Part shown: piece after piece, positions 1-6,020 of the stretch
Numbering within the stretch: the stretch's first letter is position 1
Layout of the letters: the number at the start of each line of letters is the position of its first letter
NCBI GenBank assembly: GCA_035551935.1
Contig: DASZMJ010000427.1
Span: 1 to 11,608, forward strand
Reading direction: 5' to 3'
Length of the DNA stretch: 11,608 bases
Source of the DNA: DASZMJ01 sp035551935
GTDB taxonomy: Bacteria > Planctomycetota > Planctomycetia > Isosphaerales > Isosphaeraceae
Made by a program: the position numbers and the translations under genes
The notes under the pieces: generated by a model
What the model saw: only the letters and a program-made list of their open reading frames with translations
The model's database searches: none
Told to the model about the DNA's origin: nothing

Positions 1-107
1 CGATGCTCCACGTCCGGGCTCTCTACCTCAACGACCAGTGGGAGGAGTTCCACGAGCACCGTGTGGAGAGGGAGCAAGCCCGACTGTACACGAGACCCGC
101 GGCATAG
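1..107 (+). CDS. C-terminal fragment of an unidentified gene, possibly a transposase
   Basis: This is an open frame entering from the left edge and stopping at TAG (105-107). The visible 34 residues start MLHVRALYLNDQW and continue with a charged helix rich in E, H and R, ending in RLYTRPAA. The pattern of a short hydrophobic RALYL stretch, an aromatic/acidic segment and a charged tail ending near RLY reminds me of the C-terminus of ISKra4/UPF0236-type transposases. That is recollection, not a match I could test. The start of the gene lies outside the window and no inverted repeat of an insertion sequence could be recognised downstream. It is followed directly by the repeat-rich non-coding region. 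The coding status is plausible, but the family call is weak. Confidence 0.4.
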   Translation, partial: MLHVRALYLNDQWEEFHEHRVEREQARLYTRPAA

Positions 108-256
108 CGCTCAGCGGGTTACGCCCAGGTCGAAAGGGACCGGCAGAGGTCGAAGGTCCGCGCGCGAAACGAACCCACCGCGCGCCGCGCGGAACGAACC
201 GAAGGGGCGGTTTGGTTCACTTTGCCGGCTTACGACATCGGGCATGCGGAGGTCGG

Positions 257-315
257 CGCGGCGCGAAACGAACCCACTTCGGAGGGGGCCGCGGCGCGAA
301 ACGAACCCACTTCGG
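257..315 (+). repeat. Exact 26-bp tandem repeat, 33-bp period
   Basis: Positions 257-282 and 290-315 are identical over 26 bases, separated by 7 bases. Each unit contains one AACGAACC core preceded by CGCGGCGCGA and followed by CACTTCGG. A degenerate third relative with the same CACTTCG ending occurs at 671-687. This suggests that at least part of the array grew by local duplication of a unit about 33 bp long. Confidence 0.8.
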
Positions 316-554
316 CCCCGGCCCAGCGCCGACCGAACGAACCCACCGCCCCGGCGCGGAACGAACCGAAGACGCCCCGACACCCGGCCCCCGACCCCCG
401 GCCCCTCGAGTTTTCGGAACGAACCGAACGGGGCACTGGGAGATCTGGGTCATCCCTGCCGGCGCCGGGCCCGAGTTCGGAACGAACCGAACGACATGTC
501 GGGGGATATGGGCAAGTCTTGACGTCAAAACGACCCGGCGCCGAACGAACCCAC

Positions 555-570
555 CGCCGGTCGACCGGCG
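555..570. repeat. 16-bp perfect palindrome inside the repeat array
   Basis: The sequence CGCCGGTCGACCGGCG is its own reverse complement. It lies between two octamer copies (544-551 and 576-583) that are exactly 32 bp apart. It could be a protein-binding site or simply a chance product of a very GC-rich sequence. No neighbouring gene suggests a regulator for it. Confidence 0.5.
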
Positions 571-754
571 CCGAAAACGAACCCAATCCCGGCCGCGGCG
601 TCGCCAAAACGAACCCAATCCGGGGCGCGCGCGAGCGGGGACGAGGGGCGATCGGGGCGGGGACATTGCGCGAAACGAAGCCACTTCGACCGACGCCCGA
701 GCCGAACGAACCCAAGGGCGATCACGGCCCCCGACCCCCGATCGCGCCCTCACG

Positions 755-781
755 GAACGAACCGACGGAGCGGTTTCGTTC
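755..781 (-). terminator. Candidate hairpin at the mutS stop codon
   Basis: Read on the mutS strand, GAACGAAACCG and CGGTTCGTTC pair over ten base pairs with one bulged A and a six-base loop (CTCCGT). The left arm begins inside the TGA stop of mutS (782-780). No U-tract follows, so this is not a standard intrinsic terminator. It could still stabilise the mRNA end or assist factor-dependent termination. The left arm contains a repeat-related sequence, and the right arm is the last member of the octamer array. Confidence 0.35.
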
Positions 782-3386
782 ACATCGAGGAGGCGAGCTC
801 GCGGAGCCGATGGAGGAGGTCGAGGGCGCGCTCGGGGGAGAGGCCGACGATGTCGACGCGGCGGAGCTCCTCGACGAGGGGGTCGGGAAGGGCGGCGAAG
901 AGGCTGTTCTGGAGGGCACGGCCGGTCTTGACCTTGCGGATGGGGCCGGCGGTCGACTCGGGGACGTGCTGCTTCTCGAGGAACGCGAGGATCTCTCGCG
1001 CGCGGTCGAGGATCGGCGCCGGGACGCCGGCGAGGCGGGCGACGTGGATGCCATAGCTCTGGTCGGCGCCGCCGGGGACGATCCGGTGGAGGAAGACGAT
1101 CTCGCCCCCTTGCTCGCGGACGGCGACGTTGGCGTTGCGGAGCGCGGGCTTCGTCTTCTCGAGGTCGACCAGCTCGTGATAATGCGTCGCGAACAGGGTC
1201 CGGCAGCGGACGGCGTCGTGCAGGTGCTCGGCGATGGCCCAGGCGAGCGAGACGCCGTCGAAGGTGCTGGTGCCGCGGCCGATCTCGTCGAGGATGACGA
1301 GGCTCCTGTCCGTCGCGTTGTTGAGGATGTTGGCCGTCTCGGTCATCTCGACCATGAACGTGCTCATCCCCCGACCCAGCTCGTCGGTCGCGCCGACGCG
1401 GGCGAAGAGGCGGTCGACGACGCCGATCCGGGCCCGCTTCGCCGGCACGAAGCCCCCCATCTGCGCCAGGATCGCCATCAGCGCGACCTGGCGGATGTAC
1501 GTGCTCTTGCCGGCCATGTTCGGCCCGGTCAGGAGCAGGATGAGGCCGTCGTCGGGGCCGAGCCTCGTGTCGTTCGGCACGAACTCGCCTTGCGGCAAGG
1601 TCGCGTCGAGGACCGGGTGCCGGCCGGCCTCGACCTCCAGGACCGGCTCCGTCACGATCTCCGGCCGACAATACCCCTGCCGCGCCGCCAGCTCCGCCAG
1701 GGAGGAAAGGACATCGACCTGCGCCAGGACCGCCCCCGCCTGGATCAGCCTCGGTGACTCGGCCGCGACGCGATCGCGAAGAGTGATGAAGAGTTCATAT
1801 TCCAGCTCCTTCGCGCGATCCTCGGCACGGAGGACCTTTTCTTCATATTCTTTCAGTTCGGGCGTGATGTAGCGCTCGGCGTTCTTGACGGTCTGCTTGC
1901 GGACGTAGTCGGCCGGGACGCCCGCGCGGCCCTGGGAGTGGCTGATCTCGATGTAATAGCCGAAGACGCGGTTGAAGCCGACCTTGAGGCCCTGGATGCC
2001 GGTCCGGCGGACCTGCTCGGCCTGGAACCTGGCGATCCACGACTTGCCGCCTCGGGCCGTCTCGCGCAGCTCGTCGAGGGTGGGGTGGTAGCCGTCGCGG
2101 ATCAGGCCGCCGTCCTTCAAGGCGAGCGGGGGGTCGTCGACGAGCGCCTCGTCGATCGCCTGGCGGACCTCGGGGCAGAGCTCCAGCGCGGCCTCCAGCT
2201 CGGCCAGTCGCCTCGACGGCCGCGCGGTGAGCCGGGCCTTGATCCTGGGCAGGAGGGCCAAGGTCTTGCCCAGCGCCACGAGGTCGCGCGGCGAGGCGCG
2301 GCCGGTGCCGACGCGGGCGGCGAGGCGTTCGAGGTCGTGGGCCTTCCCGAGCAGCGACCGCAGGTCCGCGCGCAACACCCCGTCGCGGACCAGCTCGTCG
2401 ACGGCCGAGTGGCGCTCGGCGATGGCGTCGGGGTCGGTCAACGGCGAGGTCAGCCAGTCGGCCAGGAGCCGGGCGCCCATCGGGGTGACGCTGCGGTCGA
2501 TGACGTGGAGCAGGGAGCCTTCGCGCCTGCCTTCGCGGAGGGTGCGGACGAGCTCGAGGCTCCGGCGGGTCATCTCGTCGAGGGCCATCGTGCCGCCGCG
2601 GCGATACGGGGACAGCCGCGCGAGGTGGCCGAGGCCGGACTTCTGCGTCTCGCGGAGGTAGGCGACCAGTGCCCCGGCGGCGAAGACCTCGGGGGCGTCG
2701 TCGCGGATGCCGAAGCCGGCCAGGGTGGCGATGCCGAAGTGGAGGAACAACACGTCGCGCGCCTGCTCGGGCTGGAAGTCCCACGACGGCCGCGACGTGA
2801 CCAGCGCCCGGAGCCCCAAGCCGCGCACGGCCCGGACCCAGGGGGCATCGAGGCTCGTCTCGGAGACCAGGACCTCGGCCGGATCGAGCCGTGCCAGCTC
2901 GTCGGCCAGCTCCTTGCGGCTGACCTCGGTCAGCGAGAACTGGCCCGTCGACAGCTCGGCCCACGCGATGCCGAGCTTCCCCTTGACCTCGACGATCGCC
3001 GCCAGGTAGTTCGACGATCTCGCGTCGAGCAGGGCCTCGTCGGTCAACGTGCCGGGCGTGACGACCCGGACGACCTCGCGCTTGACCAGCCCCTTGGCCA
3101 GCCGCGCGTCCTCGACCTGCTCGCAGACCGCCGCGCGCTGGCCGAGGGAGACGAGCTTCGCCAGATACGTCTCCAATGCCGGGTGGGGGAAGCCCGCCAT
3201 CGGCAGGGCGTCGGGCCCCTTGTCGCGGCTCGTCAGGGCCAGGCCGAGCAGGGCCGAGGCGCGTTCGGCGTCCTCGCCGAAGAGCTCGTAGAAGTCGCCC
3301 ATCCGGAACAGGAGCAGGGCGTCGGGGTCGCGGGCCTTGAGCTCGCGATACTGCCGCATCATCGGGGTCGCGTCGGTCTCGGCCAT
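780..3386 (-). CDS. mutS: DNA mismatch repair protein MutS
   Basis: This 868-residue protein matches the full length and domain order of bacterial MutS (E. coli MutS is 853 residues). It recognises mispaired bases in newly replicated DNA and, as a dimeric ATPase clamp, recruits MutL. The N-terminal mismatch-reading motif GDFYELF is at residues 30-36, with the mismatch-contacting Phe32 and Glu34. Connector, lever and clamp regions follow. The ATPase has Walker A GPNMAGKST (621-629, Lys627), Walker B LVILDEIGRGTSTFDG with Asp700-Glu701, and an ATHYHEL switch motif, so it looks intact and functional. The ATG at 3386 is chosen because MutS homology begins within the first ten residues. The upstream ribosome site is weak (GGGG only two bases from the start). 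It lies 48 bp after a STAS gene in the same direction, so translation may depend on upstream transcription. No mutL is in the window. Confidence 0.97.
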   Translation of the reverse strand: MAETDATPMMRQYRELKARDPDALLLFRMGDFYELFGEDAERASALLGLALTSRDKGPDALPMAGFPHPALETYLAKLVSLGQRAAVCEQVEDARLAKGLVKREVVRVVTPGTLTDEALLDARSSNYLAAIVEVKGKLGIAWAELSTGQFSLTEVSRKELADELARLDPAEVLVSETSLDAPWVRAVRGLGLRALVTSRPSWDFQPEQARDVLFLHFGIATLAGFGIRDDAPEVFAAGALVAYLRETQKSGLGHLARLSPYRRGGTMALDEMTRRSLELVRTLREGRREGSLLHVIDRSVTPMGARLLADWLTSPLTDPDAIAERHSAVDELVRDGVLRADLRSLLGKAHDLERLAARVGTGRASPRDLVALGKTLALLPRIKARLTARPSRRLAELEAALELCPEVRQAIDEALVDDPPLALKDGGLIRDGYHPTLDELRETARGGKSWIARFQAEQVRRTGIQGLKVGFNRVFGYYIEISHSQGRAGVPADYVRKQTVKNAERYITPELKEYEEKVLRAEDRAKELEYELFITLRDRVAAESPRLIQAGAVLAQVDVLSSLAELAARQGYCRPEIVTEPVLEVEAGRHPVLDATLPQGEFVPNDTRLGPDDGLILLLTGPNMAGKSTYIRQVALMAILAQMGGFVPAKRARIGVVDRLFARVGATDELGRGMSTFMVEMTETANILNNATDRSLVILDEIGRGTSTFDGVSLAWAIAEHLHDAVRCRTLFATHYHELVDLEKTKPALRNANVAVREQGGEIVFLHRIVPGGADQSYGIHVARLAGVPAPILDRAREILAFLEKQHVPESTAGPIRKVKTGRALQNSLFAALPDPLVEELRRVDIVGLSPERALDLLHRLRELASSM

Positions 3387-3434
3387 GACCCCGATTCTAC
3401 CAGAAACGCCCGCGTTGATCCCGGATCGACCCGC

Positions 3435-3791
3435 TCAGAACGACCGCAGCGCCGCCTGCTCGTCGGGGAGGATGGTGAAGGACTTGACGAGCTTGGTGAT
3501 CTCGAAGACCTCGCGGATGTCCGGGTTGATGTGGCAGAGCCGCAGGGCCCCCTTGGACGCGTCGAGCTTGCGCCTCAGGGCCAGGAGCTTGCCGAGGGCG
3601 GCGCTGGACATCTGGCGGAGGTCGCCGAAGTTCAGGACCAGCTTCGTCCGGCCGGCGGCGACGAGGTCGTCGATCTCGGCCGCGGCCTCCTCGATGTCGA
3701 AGTCCGAGGTCAGGCGCGAGGTCAGGAAGCGGACGACGGTCACGTCCCCCACCGCCTCGGCGCGGGTGTGGCGCTTCGGCTCCTGCGGCAT
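3435..3791 (-). CDS. STAS-domain protein, anti-sigma factor antagonist-like (paralogue 1)
   Basis: This is a single-domain STAS protein of 118 residues, the typical size of SpoIIAA/RsbV-type anti-anti-sigma factors. In characterised members a Ser/Thr in the central loop is phosphorylated by a kinase-type anti-sigma factor, and the unphosphorylated form sequesters it. The pattern is visible here: a beta-strand LVLNFG (about 51-56), then MSSAALGKL with candidate phosphoacceptor serines 62-63, then LRLCHINPDIREVFEITKL. The usual Asp before the serine is replaced by Ser or Met, so the phosphorylation site is inferred. It has a good ribosome site (GGAGG, seven bases from the ATG). It is about 50% identical by hand alignment to the neighbouring STAS protein 39 bp upstream, so the pair arose by tandem duplication. 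No kinase, phosphatase or sigma factor is encoded nearby. Confidence 0.88.
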   Translation of the reverse strand: MPQEPKRHTRAEAVGDVTVVRFLTSRLTSDFDIEEAAAEIDDLVAAGRTKLVLNFGDLRQMSSAALGKLLALRRKLDASKGALRLCHINPDIREVFEITKLVKSFTILPDEQAALRSF

Positions 3792-3830
3792 CGCGGGGCC
3801 TCCGTTGCGTTGCGGGGATGGGCGTGGGGG

Positions 3831-4190
3831 TCAGAACTTGTCGAGCGCCGACTGCTCCTCGTCGAAGATCTGGAAGACCTGGTCGAGCCGGGTGATGCGG
3901 AAGACCTCGAGCAGGTCGGGGTGGATGCAGCAGAGCTTCAGCTCGCCCTTGACCGCCCCGACCTTCTTCTTGAGGTTGATCAGCTTGCCCAGCGCGGCGC
4001 TGGAGAGATACCGGACGTTGCCGAAGTTCAGCAGGAGTCGGCGATGCCCTTCCTCGTCGACGAGGCTGTAGAGCTGATCCCCGACCTCCTGGATGTCTTC
4101 TTCGGTCACGATCTTGCTGTCGACGAAGCTGACGACGGAGACGTCGCCGACGGGCTCGAGTCGGAGGTGTCGTCGAGGTCCTTGCGACAT
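3831..4190 (-). CDS. STAS-domain protein, anti-sigma factor antagonist-like (paralogue 2)
   Basis: This 119-residue STAS-domain protein is the first gene of the STAS-STAS-mutS run. It shares 59 of about 118 aligned residues with its downstream neighbour, including VGDV near the N-terminus, LNFG, SSAALGKL, the LC-I-PD segment, EVF-IT and the terminal EQ-AL-F. The candidate phosphoacceptor serines are 63-64 in YLSSAALGKL. The role is expected to be in partner-switch signalling, in the cytoplasm, but the partner is unknown. The two paralogues differ most in the helix after the first strands (25-50), as expected if they bind different partners. The start is supported by GGAG (4202-4199) eight bases upstream. 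The AT-rich segment at about 4270-4296 is the best promoter region for the whole cluster. Confidence 0.88.
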   Translation of the reverse strand: MSQGPRRHLRLEPVGDVSVVSFVDSKIVTEEDIQEVGDQLYSLVDEEGHRRLLLNFGNVRYLSSAALGKLINLKKKVGAVKGELKLCCIHPDLLEVFRITRLDQVFQIFDEEQSALDKF

Positions 4191-4276
4191 CGGGGAGACT
4201 CCAAGGGCGGGAGCGGGGCCGCATGGCCGGGCGGTTCTAGGCGCGAGATCGGGCCCCCGCCGAGACCTTACGACAA

Positions 4277-4295
4277 TACCATAAGAGTTACCATA
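4277..4295. promoter_or_regulatory. TACCATA direct repeat in an AT-rich island upstream of the STAS genes
   Basis: The heptamer TACCATA occurs at 4277-4283 and 4289-4295, separated by five bases (12-bp period). This is one of the few AT-rich stretches in this GC-rich window. It lies 87-105 bp upstream of the first STAS start and beyond the DUF1570 stop. On the minus strand the units read TATGGTA, each containing a -10-like TATGGT. They could be overlapping promoter elements or an operator with half-sites about one helical turn apart. No clear -35 box was found. Confidence 0.3.
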
Positions 4296-4337
4296 CGCCC
4301 CCCCGGAATCAAGGGGCGACCGGGCAAACCAAAGAGT

Positions 4338-5657
4338 TCAGCGAACCCCGGCCGCCATGCCGGGCGGCTCCTCCAGCCCGGCCATGAACCGCCGCCAGGA
4401 CCGCTCGATCGCGCCGAGGTCGTCGCCGAAGGCCTCGCGGAAACACGCCTCGAACCGCTCCGACCGGCCCTCGGGGCCGCATCCCGGGGCCCGCAAGAGG
4501 TCCAGGAACGCGACGAACTCGCGAGGTCGCTCCGATTGAAGATAGAACACGATCGCCCACGCCGCGGCATATCGATCGGTCGCGTAGCCGGGCTCGAAGC
4601 CGACGTCCCGGACCAGGGGCGCCAGCCGGGGCCGCTCGGCCAGCCCGCGCCAGTGCCCGAGCCGGATCGCGTTGACCCGCCCCAACCCCGCCCAGCGCCC
4701 GCCGACGGTCGCCTCGAACTGCATCGCCAGCCCCTCGTGCAACCAGAGCGGGAACGCCCCGGCCGCCGGCTCCAGGCCCGTCTCGGCGACGAGCAGATGC
4801 ACAAGCTCATGCATGGCCGTCCCGATCCGGACGGACCGCGCCTCCAGCTCGCCCAGGAGTCGGCGCCGGTCGTCGTCCCGGCGCCGACGATCGATCGGGG
4901 TCGTCTTCGGGTCACAGACGGCGACGAGCCGGCGGGTCGGGTGGTAGTAGCCGGTCGTCGCGCCGAGGGCCGAGGCCCCCTCGGCGCGGAGGAAGGCCCG
5001 ATAGTCGTCGACAGTCTCGAACCAGAGGATCGGCAGGCGATGCCTCGGCGTGTCGAGCGTGAATCCGCGCGCGGTCATGAGCAGGAGGAACGTCGTCGCG
5101 CCCCGATCGAGGAGGTCCAGTCGCTCCACCGTGACCTCCCTCGGTGTCGTGGTCGCCTCGATCAGCACGACGCCCCGGCCGCGCTCCACCGCCGTCGGCC
5201 CCGGCATCAGCGCCCGCAAAGAAGCAAGGTCCGGGTCGACCCTCCTGGCAACGAGGCGATCGAGCAGGGCGACCAGCCGGTCCGTCGGCCGATGGCCTGG
5301 ATCGAGGGTATGGGCCTCGCGGAGCAGCGCCTCGGCCTCGGGCGTGAGGCCGTGGACCAGGGCCCACCACGCCCCCTGGAATCGCCCCTCGGCCCCGCCG
5401 GACCGGGCCCGTTCGAGGCGAACGCTCCACTCCTGGTCGATCGTCGGCCTCGGCCGGAGGGCCCGGAAGTCCTCGCGACGGAACTCATACGACCCCCCGG
5501 GCCCCTCGACCCGCACGCGGTCCCCCTCGACGCGCGTCGGCAGCTCCGCGCGACCCCCGCGCGCGAAGAAGAGCTCGTCGGCCGTCGTCGCCGCGACGAG
5601 CCCCAGGCCGGTCATCGCCACGAAGGCCCCCATCCTGATCGGCCGACACCCACTCAT
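4338..5657 (-). CDS. DUF1570-type putative secreted zinc metalloprotease
   Basis: This 439-residue protein begins with a likely signal peptide: SGCRPIR as charged region, then MGAFVAMTGLGLVAATT as hydrophobic core, with likely cleavage near TTA-DE. A middle region of mixed helices may act as a scaffold (for example LTPEAEALLREAHTLDPG resembles a repeat-type helix pair). The C-terminal part has the gluzincin zinc signature HELVH (283-287, catalytic Glu284), followed 20 residues later by WLHEGLA (305-311), whose Glu308 is the expected third zinc ligand. This arrangement is typical of the DUF1570 family common in planctomycetes; substrates are unknown. I prefer the ATG at 5657 over an ATG 28 codons upstream because AAGGGGGG lies five bases before it and the signal peptide then starts correctly. 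It is probably exported to the periplasm or cell surface. Confidence 0.8.
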   Translation of the reverse strand: MSGCRPIRMGAFVAMTGLGLVAATTADELFFARGGRAELPTRVEGDRVRVEGPGGSYEFRREDFRALRPRPTIDQEWSVRLERARSGGAEGRFQGAWWALVHGLTPEAEALLREAHTLDPGHRPTDRLVALLDRLVARRVDPDLASLRALMPGPTAVERGRGVVLIEATTTPREVTVERLDLLDRGATTFLLLMTARGFTLDTPRHRLPILWFETVDDYRAFLRAEGASALGATTGYYHPTRRLVAVCDPKTTPIDRRRRDDDRRRLLGELEARSVRIGTAMHELVHLLVAETGLEPAAGAFPLWLHEGLAMQFEATVGGRWAGLGRVNAIRLGHWRGLAERPRLAPLVRDVGFEPGYATDRYAAAWAIVFYLQSERPREFVAFLDLLRAPGCGPEGRSERFEACFREAFGDDLGAIERSWRRFMAGLEEPPGMAAGVR

Positions 5658-6020
5658 CCGTGCCCCCCTTCCGCGAATGCCCGGGACTCTATGCGATCCG
5701 GGCGATCCTGGCGAGTCGAGTCGTCGCCCCCCCGGCCGCACGGCCTCGAAGCCGAGCCCGTCGCACCCGGTGCGGCCTTCTCTTCGGAACCCGAAGCGCG
5801 AGTGAGGGCGACCAGACCCCTACGGACGGCGCGGCTTGGATGTGGCGTGGAAGGCCCTCGCTTGCGCCTCGGGTTAGGAAGAGGGACGGCGATGCGGACC
5901 GCGTGGGTCGCCATGGGCACGACTACAGCTCGAGGCCGGGACCTCCCGGGAACTTGCGGGGGGGCGGGGTGAATGTTAAACTCTCGTTGAATCGACGCAA
6001 GGTCAAGAGGGAGATCGGGG
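5658..6020. other. Divergent intergenic region with a hairpin repeat
   Basis: This 363-bp region separates the minus-strand DUF1570 gene from the plus-strand DUF1549/DUF1553 gene and should hold promoters for both. The left part reads open into the DUF1570 frame but looks non-coding (proline, glycine and arginine only). The centre carries a long imperfect stem-loop (5778-5885). The right end has an AT-rich patch around 5971-5992 (GTTAAAC at 5975-5981) that could be a weak -10 for the downstream gene, with TTGCGG 16 bases upstream. Neither box is close to consensus. The ribosome site GAGGGAG (6007-6013) lies seven bases before the ATG at 6021. Confidence 0.5.
5778..5885. repeat. Long imperfect hairpin made of two inverted planctomycete-type repeats
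   Basis: A 21-base arm at 5788-5808 (AACCCGAAGCGCGAGTGAGG plus G) is matched at 18 of 21 positions by the reverse complement of 5855-5875. Two of the three differences become G-U pairs in a + strand RNA, leaving one true mismatch. Beyond a 2x2 internal loop the stem continues for eight more pairs (5778-5785 with 5878-5885, two of them G-U). The loop is 46 bases. The AACCCGA-GCG-GAG-GAGGG core resembles a short repeat I recall as dispersed between genes in planctomycete genomes. Because it lies between two gene starts it is not a terminator; a dispersed palindromic or MITE-like element is more likely. Confidence 0.65.

Larger units (their letters stand above)
165..766 (+). repeat. Interspersed array of short AACGAACC repeats
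   Basis: Exact AACGAACC octamers begin at 168, 193, 267, 300, 336, 360, 418, 481, 544, 576, 608, 705 and 756, all on the + strand. One-mismatch relatives lie near 538 and 674. Two extended forms can be told apart. One is CGAAACGAACCCA or CCGAACGAACCCA (for example 165-177, 264-276, 297-309, 333-345, 541-553, 702-714). The other is GGAACGAACCGAA (191-203, 358-370, 416-428, 479-491, with a last-base variant at 754-766). The sequences between copies are GC-rich and mostly unrelated. The conserved core is too short and the intervals too variable for CRISPR. I see no copy of the octamer in the other intergenic regions of the window. Function unknown. Confidence 0.85.
108..779. other. 672-bp non-coding, repeat-rich intergenic region
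   Basis: No convincing gene is present between the left-edge fragment and the mutS stop. Several long open frames exist in different frames and on both strands, but they are low-complexity translations of the same short DNA repeat (ERTH, RNEPT or WVRF-like peptides). They lack ribosome binding sites and run into mutS antisense. The region holds 13 exact AACGAACC octamers, a 26-bp exact direct repeat (257-282 and 290-315), a 16-bp perfect palindrome (555-570), and two 30-bp near-identical segments at 191-220 and 754-783. Those elements are listed separately. Confidence 0.75.

Noticed and set aside
165..766. CRISPR array
   Set aside because: The conserved core is only 8-13 bp, intervals range from 24 to 97 bp, the intervening sequences are not uniform spacers, and no cas gene is present.
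165..766. Tandem tRNA-like elements, because GGTTCGTT on the minus strand resembles a T-loop
   Set aside because: No acceptor, anticodon or D-arm pairing accompanies the motif, and the invariant A of the T-loop is missing.
38..931. Long open frames on both strands across the repeat region, encoding arginine/proline-rich proteins
   Set aside because: They are translations of the same DNA repeat in different frames, run antisense into mutS, lack ribosome sites and match no protein family.
4297..4317. GCCCC/GGGGC hairpin as terminator of the DUF1570 gene
   Set aside because: The stem is only five pairs with an eleven-base loop and no T-run; in this GC-rich DNA it is likely chance.
5658..5741. 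N-terminal extension of the DUF1570 protein from an ATG at 5741
   Set aside because: The extra 28 residues are glycine/proline/arginine-rich, and a strong ribosome site and signal peptide support the start at 5657.
1938..5972. A 1344-codon + strand open frame opposite mutS, the STAS genes and the DUF1570 gene
   Set aside because: It is the GC-rich antisense shadow of four genes with clear family signatures on the minus strand.
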